A DNA stretch of 64,000 bases from Dongia_A sp035695765 (GCA_035695765.1 DASRRI010000028.1:1-64000); one strand, 5' to 3'; shown: positions 1 through 8,272, counted from the first letter of the stretch. Numbers and translations: made by a program. Notes: a model not told the origin generated them from the sequence alone.

Positions 1-1166
1 GCCGACAGATTCACCGCATCGCCGATCACCGTGTATTCGAGCCGTGTCGCATCGCCGACGGCGCCGGCGACGATGCGGCCGGAGGCGAGCGCGCCGTTGA
101 TGGTGAGGGGCGGGCGGCCCGCCGCTCCCTGTTCCGCGCTCCACTCCGCAGCGGCGCCCATGCATTCCTCCAGGGCGGCCATCGCGCGCGCGGCGTAATC
201 CGCGAGCGGCCGCGTCGCGCCGAAGGTCGCCATGATGCCGTCGCCGAGGAACTTGTCGATCGCGCCGCCGTGGCGCTGGATGATGGGCACCATGCGGCGC
301 TGATAGTCGGCCAGCACGCTCATCACCTCCTGCGGGCTCGCCGTCGATGCCAGCCTGGTGAAGCCGCGCACGTCGAGATTGAGGATGGCGGCGTCGCGCG
401 CTTCACCTTGGCCGGCGCTGATGGCGTCGCCGTCGCGGCTGATGTGGCGCGCGATCTCCGGCGCGAAGAAGCGCGATAGGTTCTCCTGCGCGTGGCTGCC
501 GGTCGCCGCCTGCGTCATCATGCGGCGGGCGGCGTGGATCGCGAAGGCGAGAATGGTGGTGACGGCGGCGATGGTGATGATCTTGTCAAACTCCGCGCCC
601 AGCAGAATCGCGTTCGAGGTCATGTAATGCACGTAGTCGCGGGTGATCATGGAATTGGCAGGATCACCGAACACCACGTAGCCGATCATCGCCAGCCAGC
701 CGAGCGCGGCGGCGAGCCCCGTCAGTACGACATAGCGCACTTCGAACCGCAGCGCGCGCAGGGCGATGAAGATGTAGACGTATTGCTGGGTCGGCGCCTT
801 CAGATAGAACGAGGCCGGCTGCATGTATTGCAGATGGAAGCTCCAGATGAGCCCATAGAGCAGCGCCAGGTCGATCACGATAGACCCTGCCAGCAGCCAG
901 AATCCCATGCGGATGCGATAGGCCATGAGGAGGCGGATGATGGTGGCGATGAAATAGGCGCCGATCGCGGCCGGCGTCAGCAGCCAGATTGCGGTATTCA
1001 TCGGCGCGGTCGGGTGACTCAATCCGTAGAGCACGCCGAACATGATGACGATGGCGAGCTGGATCCAGCCGATCAGCCGCTCGCTCTGATCCTGCAGCCC
1101 GATGATGCGCGCCCGCACCGCCGGCGGCAGGTCGGCATTGGCATCATCGGCGGCGGTCAGGCGCAT
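1..1166 (-). CDS. Membrane-bound class III adenylate/guanylate cyclase (C-terminus off the left edge)
   Basis: The frame opens at an ATG at 1166 and runs off the left edge after 388 codons, so the C-terminus is missing. The first ~215 residues are hydrophobic, with about six membrane segments. From about residue 255 comes a class III nucleotidyl cyclase catalytic domain: a metal-binding Asp in NLDVRGFT (about residue 264), then KFLGDGIMATFGA, and VIGDAVNLS right at the edge. Proteins of this family make a cyclic nucleotide from ATP or GTP; the specificity residues are not decisive here. The membrane part probably senses an envelope signal (inference). The divergent neighbour across the right-hand gap is unrelated. 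Confidence 0.85.
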   Translation of the reverse strand, partial: MRLTAADDANADLPPAVRARIIGLQDQSERLIGWIQLAIVIMFGVLYGLSHPTAPMNTAIWLLTPAAIGAYFIATIIRLLMAYRIRMGFWLLAGSIVIDLALLYGLIWSFHLQYMQPASFYLKAPTQQYVYIFIALRALRFEVRYVVLTGLAAALGWLAMIGYVVFGDPANSMITRDYVHYMTSNAILLGAEFDKIITIAAVTTILAFAIHAARRMMTQAATGSHAQENLSRFFAPEIARHISRDGDAISAGQGEARDAAILNLDVRGFTRLASTASPQEVMSVLADYQRRMVPIIQRHGGAIDKFLGDGIMATFGATRPLADYAARAMAALEECMGAAAEWSAEQGAAGRPPLTINGALASGRIVAGAVGDATRLEYTVIGDAVNLS

Positions 1167-1219
1167 GCGTCAGGCTCTCTTGAGGGTGCGACCATAGCGC
1201 CTCCTCTCATGCCTTTGGG

Positions 1220-2071
1220 TTATCGTTTCGCCAGCCACAGGCTGGTCGCCGGACCGGCGGCGTCGGCGTAAGCGCCGAGCGGCCCGTTGCGCAATCTCTC
1301 ATCGAAGCGCTGCCGCGCGAAGCGGCTGGCGAACAGGATGTCCCAGCCGCCACCGGCCAGCAGGACGGCGACGGCCGCCTGCTCGTTATAGCCGCGCCAC
1401 GCCCAGTTCTCCGGGTAGGGCTCCGGCAGGAAGATGTCGTGGATCTGCACCAGCGCGCCCGATGGCAGGCGCGGCAGCAGCTCGGTCAGGATCAGCTCCA
1501 CGTCCGTGCCCGGCATCAGGATGTGGCTCGAATCCACGAACAGCAGATCGCCCGGATGGAACTCCGCGATCACATGACCGCCCGAATTCTTCAGTGCCTG
1601 CTGCAAGGTCTCGCGATGCCATTCGACCTTCAGCGCCTTCAGATCCGCGCGCGGCTCTGGATCGATTGCGATCAGCCGGGTGTCGAGCCCGCCATCGGCG
1701 ATGGCGCGCGCAGCGAAACGCGTGGAATGGCCGCAGCCGATCTCCACCAGCCGGGCCGGGCGATGCAGACGGATCTGCGCATAGAGCATCGCTGCGTCGA
1801 GCCCGCAGAACCAATCCTGGTCCCAGCGCGGAGCGGGCGCCTTGGCATCGCGGCCGATCGCCTTCAGATCCTCGGCCACCGCCTCGATCGCGTCGATCGC
1901 CGAGGCCATTTCAGGCAGCGCCTCTTCGAACAGCGCCTCGATCGCGGGATAGCGCAGGGGCGGCTCGACCTGCCGCGCATGGCGATAGGGAATGAAGAAC
2001 CCCTTCCTGTCGAGCGACAGCACCGTATCCAGGCCGAAGGTCAGACGCCGAAACCACTCGCGGGGAGTCAT
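1220..2071 (-). CDS. Class I SAM-dependent methyltransferase
   Basis: A protein of 283 residues. The glycine-rich SAM-binding motif VEIGCGHSTRFAARAI is followed by an acidic strand end (LIAIDPEP) and by DLLFVDSSHI, the layout of Methyltransf_24-type enzymes. An upstream in-frame ATG exists at 2116, but I chose the ATG at 2071 because GGGAG stands 7 nt before it. The substrate cannot be read from the sequence. The gene stands alone: its left neighbour is the cyclase on the same strand about 50 bp away, and its upstream side carries a hairpin repeat. Confidence 0.75.
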   Translation of the reverse strand: MTPREWFRRLTFGLDTVLSLDRKGFFIPYRHARQVEPPLRYPAIEALFEEALPEMASAIDAIEAVAEDLKAIGRDAKAPAPRWDQDWFCGLDAAMLYAQIRLHRPARLVEIGCGHSTRFAARAIADGGLDTRLIAIDPEPRADLKALKVEWHRETLQQALKNSGGHVIAEFHPGDLLFVDSSHILMPGTDVELILTELLPRLPSGALVQIHDIFLPEPYPENWAWRGYNEQAAVAVLLAGGGWDILFASRFARQRFDERLRNGPLGAYADAAGPATSLWLAKR

Positions 2072-2117
2072 TGCAGCGCTCCCGCAAGAGACCTGCGCTG
2101 CAATTCCCTCCCGCATT

Positions 2118-2212
2118 CAAAAGGCCCGCTCTCCCCTTGCGGGAGAGGGCTGCGCAGGCTTAGCGAACGGAGTGAGCTTAGCCGGAGCTGGGTGAGTGGG
2201 TGCGCACAACCG
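2118..2212. repeat. GC-rich hairpin repeat (family member 1)
   Basis: An intergenic palindrome (CTCTCCCC, loop, GGGAGAG at 2124-2150) is followed by a tail reading TGCGCAGGCTTAGCGAACGG and AGCTTAGCCGGAGCTGGGTG. The same hairpin and tail recur at 12160-12245 and, inverted, at 12403-12490. Shorter hairpin-only relatives lie at 6297, 10955, 16274 and 59437. It sits between the 5' ends of the methyltransferase and the hydrolase region. Confidence 0.7.
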
Positions 2213-2228
2213 GACATGAATGTGCGCG

Positions 2229-3101
2229 CTACACGCTGAGCTCCAGCACCTCACGCGCGGCGATGGTGCCGGGGCGGAGCTTGTTGGCTTCGGCCACCAC
2301 CTTGTCCATGAAATCGTCGTCGTGGCTGGGGTCGTGGTGGAACAGCACCAGCTGCTTCACCTGCGCGGCATCGGCGAGCCGCACGCCTTCCTGCCAGGTG
2401 GAGTGGCCCCAGCCGGTATATTTCGGGTATTCCGCGTCGGTGTAGGTGGAGTCATAGATGAAGAGGTCGCTGCCGCGCACCAGATCGAGGATCAGCGGAT
2501 CGAGCGTGCCCGGCCGGTGCTCGCAATCCGTGACATAGCACAACGACCTGCCGTCATAGTCGATGCGATAGCCGGTGGCGCCGTTGGGATGGTTGAGCGG
2601 CGCCGTGCGCACGGTGATGCCGGGTCGAGGATTGAGCACGTCGCCCGCCGCGAAATCGTGATAGTCGGGGCGCGAGGCGAAGACGTCCAGCGGCACCGGG
2701 AACAAAGGCTCCACCATCATGCCGCTGAGCGCGTCCTTGAGCGTGGTGCGCGGCTTCAGATGCCCAGCCCAGAGTCGCAGGTTGCTGGCCGGCTGATAGA
2801 GCGGCGCGAAGAACGGCAGGCCGACGATATGGTCGAGATGCGTGTGGGTGAAAAAGATGTCGGCGTCGATCGGCCCGTTGGCCATCAGCTTCTGACCGAG
2901 CGGACGCATGCCGGTCCCGCCATCCAGGATCAGCAGATGCGGCCCGCATCGCACTTCGAGGCACGAAGTATTGCCGCCATATCTGACATATTCGTGTCCG
3001 GGGCATGAGAGCGATCCGCGAACGCCCCAGAAGCACACCGTGAAGGCTGCCGTCGTCACCTTGCTCAATACTCCCGGCGTCCCCGGTGTGGGCGGCCGCA
3101 C
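2229..3101 (-). CDS. Metallo-beta-lactamase-fold metal-dependent hydrolase
   Basis: The metal site HxHxDH is visible in FFTHTHLDHIVGLPFF, preceded by the N-terminal motif FWGVRGSLSCPG and by LLILDGGTGMRPLG. This pattern is typical of MBL-fold phosphodiesterase-like hydrolases. Further ligands are likely in YVTDCEHRPG and in LFHHDPSHDDD near the C-terminus. Length is 290 residues from the ATG at 3101. The first 14 residues look non-conserved, and a GTG at 3059 (VTTAAFTV) may be the true start. No signal peptide is visible, so it is probably cytoplasmic. The natural substrate is unknown. Confidence 0.8.
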   Translation of the reverse strand: MRPPTPGTPGVLSKVTTAAFTVCFWGVRGSLSCPGHEYVRYGGNTSCLEVRCGPHLLILDGGTGMRPLGQKLMANGPIDADIFFTHTHLDHIVGLPFFAPLYQPASNLRLWAGHLKPRTTLKDALSGMMVEPLFPVPLDVFASRPDYHDFAAGDVLNPRPGITVRTAPLNHPNGATGYRIDYDGRSLCYVTDCEHRPGTLDPLILDLVRGSDLFIYDSTYTDAEYPKYTGWGHSTWQEGVRLADAAQVKQLVLFHHDPSHDDDFMDKVVAEANKLRPGTIAAREVLELSV

Positions 3102-3224
3102 CCCCGGCCGAGATGATGATTCGCCCAGCTTGTCCGGCTTCTTGCGGCCAGCTCATCCCAGCTAGGCGGGTTGCCTAAGATGATGGCATTGTTTCGCCGG
3201 GAAGGAAAAGGGGGAAAGTCGGGA

Positions 3225-4421
3225 ATGGCCGCGGGTTCTGTGGGGGCAAGTGAATTTCATCACAGGACTTGGTGGCCCGGCGTTGCCCTGGGCGTCGGCG
3301 TTAGTTGCGCCTGCGCCTATCAGCAATTCAAATTGCCGCCGGTCCTGCCGGATTTGCTGCGCGCCCACCCGCATGACACGGCGGTCGCAGCCGGCTTCAT
3401 GTCGATCTATGCCCTTATCGGCCTTATGGTTTCCCAACCGTTAGGACGTTGGCTGCAAGGCGAAGGCCGACTAGGCCGCGGTCTGGCGCTGGCCGGTTTG
3501 GTGACGGCGCTGGGTGGCGCACTCGCCCTCCTCTGGCCGGATTCCGCGATCCTGTTCCTGGCGGGGCGCGGGTTGGAGGGACTGGGTTTCGCGGTTTGCG
3601 CGATTGCAGGTCCTGCCATTGCCGCGCAGGCGGCGGCGCCGCGTCATCTGCCGTTGGTGACGGGATTGCTTGCGGGCTGGATTCCCATGGGGCAGATCGT
3701 CGGCGCTTTGGTGGCCGCACGATTTCCCGATTGGCGGATCCTGTGGTGGCTCGGCATCGCGCTTGCGCTGGGATTATCGCTCCTCGGCTTGCGCAGCGCC
3801 GGCGCGCTCACGCGCAAGACCAACGCAGAGTCGGCGCTCTCGGCTCGGCAGAAGAAACTGCTGTGGCTCGGCGGCTGCGTATTCCTGCTGTGGTCGGGTC
3901 AGTATTTCGCCTTCATGACCTGGCTCACCTCCTATCTCGAGATCCGCTACGGACTCTCCCTGCGCGAATCGGTCGGCGCCTATCTGCTGCCGGTCGTGGT
4001 GCTGCTCGGCTTCAACATCCTGACCGGTTGGGCGCTCGGCAGAGGCTTGCCGCTGCTCCGCACCTTGATCGCCGCGCTCGCCTCGCAAGTGGTGGTCTGG
4101 ATTCTGGCGCCCTTCGCGGAAGGCTGGTTCGGCGTGTTGCTGCTGATCGTGTACGGAATCGGCGCTGGTGTCGGGCCGACCTGCCTGTTCCAGGTGCCGC
4201 ATCGTATCGTTGGCGGAACCGCGCGCGCCGGCGCGTTCGGAATCGTGATGGCCGCCCGCAATATCGGCGTCTTCTTCGGTCCGCTGGTGCTGGGTGTCCT
4301 CGTGAAGGGCCCGCAGGATTGGCCGCTCTCCTTCCATGTCATGACCGGCGTCACGGCCGGCGCGACCGCGCTCGCGATCATCCTGCGCTGGCTGCTCGAA
4401 CGGCAAACCGCGCCCACATGA
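3225..4421 (+). CDS. MFS transporter (CynX/NimT-like)
   Basis: About 398 residues with twelve predicted membrane helices and no other domain. MFS features are the loop after helix 2 (SQPLGRWLQGEG) and a two-half layout with a hydrophilic middle around residues 190-210. The frame is open from 3171, where the only start would be TTG; I preferred the ATG at 3225, which has GGGGGAAAG upstream. Its stop overlaps the next gene's start by 4 nt (ATGA), so the two are translationally coupled. The substrate is unknown. Together the pair resembles an uptake/efflux unit for small anions (inference only). Confidence 0.8.
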   Translation: MAAGSVGASEFHHRTWWPGVALGVGVSCACAYQQFKLPPVLPDLLRAHPHDTAVAAGFMSIYALIGLMVSQPLGRWLQGEGRLGRGLALAGLVTALGGALALLWPDSAILFLAGRGLEGLGFAVCAIAGPAIAAQAAAPRHLPLVTGLLAGWIPMGQIVGALVAARFPDWRILWWLGIALALGLSLLGLRSAGALTRKTNAESALSARQKKLLWLGGCVFLLWSGQYFAFMTWLTSYLEIRYGLSLRESVGAYLLPVVVLLGFNILTGWALGRGLPLLRTLIAALASQVVVWILAPFAEGWFGVLLLIVYGIGAGVGPTCLFQVPHRIVGGTARAGAFGIVMAARNIGVFFGPLVLGVLVKGPQDWPLSFHVMTGVTAGATALAIILRWLLERQTAPT

Positions 4422-5182
4422 TCGCCGAGCTGCTCGCGCGCCATTCCGCCGCCGCCATATTTTTCCTGATCGCCGCGTCTTTCGTCGCATCGCTGGCGCG
4501 CGGCTTCTCCGGATTCGGCGGCGCGCTCATCTTCGTGCCTCTGGCGAGCGCTGCGGTCGGCCCGCAAGCTGCCGCGCCGATCCTGCTGGTCATCGACGGC
4601 ATCGCGCAGCTGGCGCTGCTCAAGAATGCGTGGATGGAAGCGAATCGGCGCGAGGTCGGCATCATGGCGCTTGGCGCCGCGCTCGGCATTCCGCTCGGCG
4701 CCGTCATCCTGCGCCATGTGGACCCGATCACGCTCCGCTGGGCGATCGCGGCGTTGACCATCATCATGCTGGCGCTGCTGATCTCCGGCTGGCGCTATCA
4801 TGGAAAGCCGACGACGCCGGTCACGATCGGCGTCGGCTTCACCGCCGGCATCCTCAGCGGCGCGGTGCAGGCTGCAGGTCCGCCGGTGGTGGCCTATTGG
4901 CTGGGCGGCGTCAATTCCGCCTTGACCGTGCGCGCCAACCTCATCCTGTTCTTCTTCTGCACCTCGGTGGTTGCCGCCATCAGCTATGCCGCGACCGGCC
5001 TGCTCGGCCTCGACGTGCTGCTGCTCGCCACCTTGACCGCGCCGGGCTATGCCGTGGGCATGTTCCTCGGCACGCGCATGTTCCGCCTGGCGAGCGAGCT
5101 GGGCTTCCGCCGGGCCTGTTATCTCCTGATCGCCGGCGCCGCCATTGTTTCCCTGCCGGTTCTGGACAGGATTCTGCGCTAA
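4418..5182 (+). CDS. TSUP-family permease (TauE/SafE type)
   Basis: A 254-residue membrane protein with about eight helices in two repeats. The repeats carry the family signature as FASLARGFSGFGGALIFVP-like (residues ~22-40) and, in the second half, GFTAGILSGAVQAAGPPVV. TSUP proteins move sulfite, sulfoacetate or other small organosulfur or carboxylate anions across the inner membrane. The start is fixed by the 4-nt ATGA overlap with the preceding MFS gene. No substrate-specific enzyme lies next to it, so the ligand stays open. Confidence 0.85.
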   Translation: MIAELLARHSAAAIFFLIAASFVASLARGFSGFGGALIFVPLASAAVGPQAAAPILLVIDGIAQLALLKNAWMEANRREVGIMALGAALGIPLGAVILRHVDPITLRWAIAALTIIMLALLISGWRYHGKPTTPVTIGVGFTAGILSGAVQAAGPPVVAYWLGGVNSALTVRANLILFFFCTSVVAAISYAATGLLGLDVLLLATLTAPGYAVGMFLGTRMFRLASELGFRRACYLLIAGAAIVSLPVLDRILR

Positions 5183-5187
5183 CCGCC

Positions 5188-5212
5188 TTGACTTTTGTAC
5201 CGATCGGTCAAA
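5188..5212 (+). promoter_or_regulatory. TetR-type operator overlapping the DUF1348 promoter
   Basis: A perfect 10-bp palindrome, ACCGATCGGT (5199-5208), lies directly downstream of TTGACT (5188-5193), a good -35 element. It is 37 bp before the DUF1348 start. ACCGNNCGGT-like half-sites are typical TetR operators, and a TetR gene is the second gene of this operon, so autoregulation is the simplest reading (inference). Confidence 0.6.
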
Positions 5213-5245
5213 TCTCATCCGAACGATACAGATAGGAGATTTGCC

Positions 5246-5713
5246 ATGCCCCGCCCGCCGCTACCGCCCTTCACCCGCGACACCGCCATCCAGAAGGTCC
5301 GGATGGCGGAGGATGCCTGGAATTCCTGCGATCCCGAGCGCGTGTCGCTCGCCTACACCGAGGACAGCCAGTGGCGGAACCGCGCCGAGTTCCCGAAAGG
5401 CCGCGCGGAGATCGTTGAATTCCTCAAGCGCAAATGGGCGCGCGAGCTCAATTACCGCCTGATCAAGGAATTGTGGGCGTTCGAAGGCAACCGCATCGCT
5501 GTCCGCTTTGCCTATGAATGGCACGATGATGCCGGCAATTGGTTCCGCTCCTACGGCAACGAGAATTGGGAGTTCGACGCGGAGGGCCTGATGCGCCTGC
5601 GCTATGCCAGCATCAACGACCTGCCGATCAAGGCCGCGGACCGCAAATATCACTGGGACCGCAGCAAGCCGCGCCCGGCCGATCATCCCGGCCTCAGCGA
5701 TCTCGGGCTCTAG
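5246..5713 (+). CDS. DUF1348 / NTF2-like protein
   Basis: A 155-residue protein of the DUF1348 family, which has the SnoaL/NTF2 cone fold. Conserved stretches include AEDAWNSCDPERVSLAYT, QWRNRAEFPKGRAEI and, near the end, NDLPIKAADRKYHW. The ATG at 5246 is chosen because GGAG stands 6-9 nt upstream; the open frame begins further up at 5195. No enzymatic activity is established for the family. It starts an operon with a TetR regulator only 4 bp downstream, a pairing that suggests a ligand-induced stress or detoxification role (inference). Confidence 0.85.
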   Translation: MPRPPLPPFTRDTAIQKVRMAEDAWNSCDPERVSLAYTEDSQWRNRAEFPKGRAEIVEFLKRKWARELNYRLIKELWAFEGNRIAVRFAYEWHDDAGNWFRSYGNENWEFDAEGLMRLRYASINDLPIKAADRKYHWDRSKPRPADHPGLSDLGL

Positions 5714-5717
5714 CGCG

Positions 5718-6344
5718 ATGCCGAAGGTCGTTGCAGAGCGCGCCGATATCCTGCCCGCCTTGGGCGAGGTGTTCCGCGAGCATGGCTTCGAAGGCGCCAG
5801 CCTTTCCATCATCGGCGAACGGACGGGCCTCGGCAAAGGCAGCCTCTATCACTTCTTCCCCGGCGGGAAGGAGGAGATGGCCGCCGCCGTCCTCGCCGAG
5901 ATCGATGCCTGGTTCGTCGCGCACATTTTCACGCCGTTGCGCGCAGAAAAGGATGCCGCGCGCGCCATCGCGCAGACGCTCAAAGCCGTCGAGGACTATT
6001 TCAAATCCGGCCGCCGCGTCTGCCTGATCGGTGCTTTGGCGCTCAACGACTCACGCGACCTGTTCGGCAAGCAGATCAAAACCTATTTCGCGCGCTGGAA
6101 CGACGCCCTGGCCGACGCCCTCGCCCGCGCCGGTCGCGACCGCAAGAGCGCGAAGGCCCTCGCCGAAGAAACCCTCGCCGCGATCCAAGGCGGCCTGGTG
6201 CTCGCGCGTGCGATGAACGATCCGGCACTGTTCCAGCGCGCGCTCGCGCGGGTGAAGGCGCGGCTGCTCGAGGAGCACTCATGTCCAAAGTCGAAGCCCC
6301 TTCCCCCCTGGCGGGGGAAGGGGTGTTTCCTTCGGCTTGATTAG
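5718..6344 (+). CDS. TetR/AcrR family transcriptional regulator
   Basis: A 208-residue repressor. The N-terminal helix-turn-helix is at residues ~9-50 (LSIIGERTGLGKGSLYHFFP), followed by an all-helical ligand domain. The start is the ATG 4 bp after the DUF1348 stop. The last ~17 residues, from about 6294, are encoded by a dispersed intergenic hairpin repeat (PLPPWRGKG), so the original stop was probably lost when the repeat inserted. It most likely controls its own operon through the palindrome at 5199-5208. Confidence 0.85.
   Translation: MPKVVAERADILPALGEVFREHGFEGASLSIIGERTGLGKGSLYHFFPGGKEEMAAAVLAEIDAWFVAHIFTPLRAEKDAARAIAQTLKAVEDYFKSGRRVCLIGALALNDSRDLFGKQIKTYFARWNDALADALARAGRDRKSAKALAEETLAAIQGGLVLARAMNDPALFQRALARVKARLLEEHSCPKSKPLPPWRGKGCFLRLD
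6297..6323. repeat. GC-rich hairpin repeat (family member 2)
   Basis: An 11-bp perfect stem (CCCCTTCCCCC / GGGGGAAGGGG) with a 5-nt loop. It lies inside the 3' end of the TetR reading frame. A second partial copy of the right arm (AAAGGGGAAGG) follows at about 6368. Confidence 0.7.
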
Positions 6345-6386
6345 TCGTATGCGATTGCCCTGCCACAAAGGGGAAGGTGGTAACTG

Positions 6387-6947
6387 TCAATGGCTGTGCG
6401 TCAGCTTCGCGATCCAGCCCGCGAATGACTCGATGAAGCCCTGCAGGATCTGCTTGGCGGTCGGATCAGTGACGTTGTGGTCGGCATCGAACACGCCTTC
6501 CTTGTAGATGAAATAGACCTCCGGCCGCGGCAACACGGCGATGCCTTGGCTGAGCGCGACGGAGCGCAGATGGTCCTGCGCGATCGCTGTCCCGACCTGG
6601 CCGCCGGAGGTGCCGACGATGGCGCCGGGCTTGCCCACCCAGGTGCCCTGGCCATAGGGCCGCGCCACCCAGTCGATCACGTTCTTCATGGCTGCGGGGA
6701 TCGAGCGGCTATGTTCCGGCGTCACCAGCAGGACGGCATCGGCCGCCGCGATCTCCGCCTTCACGCGCTTGGCCGCTGCGGGAAAGTCCGCCTCGAGATC
6801 CTGGTTGAACAAAGGCAGCTCGGAGATGTCGACGAGCTTCATGTCCAGCTTTCCCGCCGCCAGCTTGATGATCGCCAGGGCCAGCTTCTTGTTGATCGAA
6901 TCCCGGCGCAGGCTGCCATTGACGATCGCGACCTTGGGGAGAGCCAT
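6387..6947 (-). CDS. NADPH-dependent FMN reductase (flavodoxin fold)
   Basis: 186 residues. The flavin phosphate loop GSLRRDSINKKLA is at residues 11-23, and the second flavin motif PEHSRSIPAAMKNVIDW is near residue 77. Length and motifs fit the NADPH-dependent FMN reductase family (ChrR/azoreductase-like), cytoplasmic enzymes that reduce quinones, azo dyes or metal ions. It is divergent from an HxlR-type regulator 121 bp away, the common arrangement for redox-sensing control of such oxidoreductases. Confidence 0.85.
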   Translation of the reverse strand: MALPKVAIVNGSLRRDSINKKLALAIIKLAAGKLDMKLVDISELPLFNQDLEADFPAAAKRVKAEIAAADAVLLVTPEHSRSIPAAMKNVIDWVARPYGQGTWVGKPGAIVGTSGGQVGTAIAQDHLRSVALSQGIAVLPRPEVYFIYKEGVFDADHNVTDPTAKQILQGFIESFAGWIAKLTHSH

Positions 6948-6978
6948 GTTTTCGAGTTCCTTCTATCCGGTAACCAAA

Positions 6979-6994
6979 CGTGACTGGTATGGAT
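6979..6994. promoter_or_regulatory. Inverted repeat between FMN reductase and HxlR gene
   Basis: The divergent intergenic region holds ACCA-N8-TGGT at about 6974-6989, flanked by GGTA and ATGG. Its position between an HxlR gene and its likely target makes it a candidate operator. The arms are short, so support is weak. Confidence 0.3.
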
Positions 6995-7039
6995 TTGTAC
7001 CTCGGGCTAAATATGTGACCATAGTTGCCGGCGCAAGAA

Positions 7040-7077
7040 GGCACATCCTTGAAACCGAGGGCACATCCATGAAACCG
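7040..7077 (+). repeat. 20-bp tandem direct repeat over the HxlR start codon
   Basis: GGCACATCCTTGAAACCG (7040-7057) is repeated as GGCACATCCATGAAACCG (7060-7077), period 20. The second copy contains the start ATG. The first copy has TTG at the same place, out of frame with the second. Confidence 0.75.
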
Positions 7078-7463
7078 GCCAAGTATCATCTCTCCGAAAA
7101 TTGCCAGGCGGTCAGCGAAGTGCTGTCCCGTGTCGGCGACAAATGGACCGTCCTGGTGGTCAAGATCCTGGGCAACGGCCCGATGCGCTTCAACGAGCTG
7201 AAGCGCACCATCGACGGCATCTCGCAGCGCATGCTGACGCTCACCCTGCGCGCGCTGGAGCGTGACGGTCTCGTGACGCGCACGGTCTTCCCATCCGTTC
7301 CGCCGCGTGTCGAATATGAGCTCCCACCCTCGGGCGCTCTCTGCTGACGCCGGTGACGGCGCTCGCGCTCTGGGCGATCGAGCATCGCGGCGCGATCGAT
7401 GGCGCGCGCACGAAGTTCGATGCCCGCGAATCCACCAAAGCACCGAAGCCGCGCGCTGCTTAA
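7069..7463 (+). pseudogene. HxlR-family regulator with a 1-nt frameshift near its 3' end
   Basis: From the ATG at 7069 the protein reads as a winged-helix HxlR regulator (SRVGDKWTVLVVKIL, FNELKRTIDGISQRML, LERDGLVTRTVFP). The frame ends at a TGA at 7345-7347 just after YELPPSGALC. The expected tail (TLGRSLLTPVTALALWAIEH and onwards to a TAA at 7461) is intact in the -1 frame from 7326. A single missing base at about 7323-7326 explains this. The protein would lose ~45 residues, including the C-terminal dimer helix. A sequencing error or recent loss of function are both possible. Confidence 0.8.
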
Positions 7464-7475
7464 GAAGGTCGCGCC

Positions 7476-8075
7476 ATGATCATCACTCATGCGGGCCAAA
7501 CACCGCGCATTGATCCTGCAGCCTGGATCGCGCCCGACGCCACGGTGTGTGGCGATGTCGAGGTCGCGGCGGGCGCACGCGTGCTGCATGGCGCCCGCAT
7601 CATCGGTGAAGCGGGCGGGCGGATCCGCATCGGCCGCAACGTCATCGTGATGGAAAATGCCGTGGTGCGCGCCGGGCCGCGCCATCCCTGCAGCATCGGC
7701 GATCACTGCCTGATCGGCCCCAACGCGCATGTGGTAGGCGCGGCGATCGAGGAGCAATGCTTCATCGCCACCGGTGCCGCGATCTTCCACGGCGCGCATC
7801 TGGGCAAGGGATCGGAAGTGCGCGTCAACGGCATCGTGCATCTGAAGACGCGGCTGGAGGCCGGTTCGACTGTGCCGATCGGATGGGTCGCCGTGGGCGA
7901 TCCGGCGCGTATCCTCCCCGCCGACAAGCATGATGAGATCTGGGAAATCCAGAAGCCGCTCAACTTCCCGCTCTCGGTCTACGGCCTCGACCGTTCGACA
8001 CCCGACCTGATGGTCGAGATCACCAAACGCTTGTCGGCATCGCTCGGCGCGCATCGCGATGATTGCGAGGCCTGA
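7476..8075 (+). CDS. Gamma-carbonic-anhydrase-like hexapeptide-repeat protein
   Basis: 199 residues. The first ~145 form a left-handed beta-helix of hexapeptide repeats (IRIGRNVIVMENAVV, SIGDHCLIGPNAHVVGAAI). Histidines at 85, 105 and 108 occupy the usual zinc positions (NAHV, FHGAHLG). The GWVAVGDPARILP turn and the C-terminal helix are typical of YrdA/CaiE-like gamma-CA homologues. Whether it hydrates CO2 or is a metal-dependent homologue with another role cannot be told. It starts 12 bp after the broken HxlR gene and overlaps a tiny ORF downstream. Confidence 0.8.
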   Translation: MIITHAGQTPRIDPAAWIAPDATVCGDVEVAAGARVLHGARIIGEAGGRIRIGRNVIVMENAVVRAGPRHPCSIGDHCLIGPNAHVVGAAIEEQCFIATGAAIFHGAHLGKGSEVRVNGIVHLKTRLEAGSTVPIGWVAVGDPARILPADKHDEIWEIQKPLNFPLSVYGLDRSTPDLMVEITKRLSASLGAHRDDCEA

Positions 8076-8208
8076 CGCGATCGCCGATGCGTGCTGCAAA
8101 CGGATGGCGTTCGACCTGAACCGGGACTGCACCCAGCATTCCAGCCGCTTCGAATGCCCGGACGCGCTGATCTATCGCGCGGCCGACTGCAGCTGCGGGC
8201 GCGGATGA
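8059..8208 (+). CDS. Small Cys-rich protein resembling the N-terminal half of DUF6980
   Basis: A 49-residue ORF overlapping the previous gene by 17 nt. It reads DACCKRMAFDLNRDCTQH and SRFECPDALIYR, matching the start of small zinc-ribbon-like proteins of the DUF6980 type as I remember them. The usual second half (YGLIIHDGG...CPWCG) is missing; the frame ends ADCSCGRG. It is either a truncated relic or a short variant. The family assignment is from memory. Confidence 0.5.
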   Translation: MIARPDAIADACCKRMAFDLNRDCTQHSSRFECPDALIYRAADCSCGRG

Positions 8209-8272
8209 ACCAACAGAATAGCGGAGCCCGATCGCGCGGGCCCCGCTTGCCACTCTTGTTGAAGATGCTGGG

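Noticed and set aside
492..1271. Plus-strand frame opposite the cyclase gene
   Set aside because: The minus-strand reading has membrane helices and a full cyclase motif set; the plus frame is His/Asp/Arg-rich without a domain.
3980..5218. Long minus-strand frame opposite the transporter genes
   Set aside because: It covers two well-supported membrane protein genes; the composition (Gln/Arg/Asp rich) is typical of a shadow frame.
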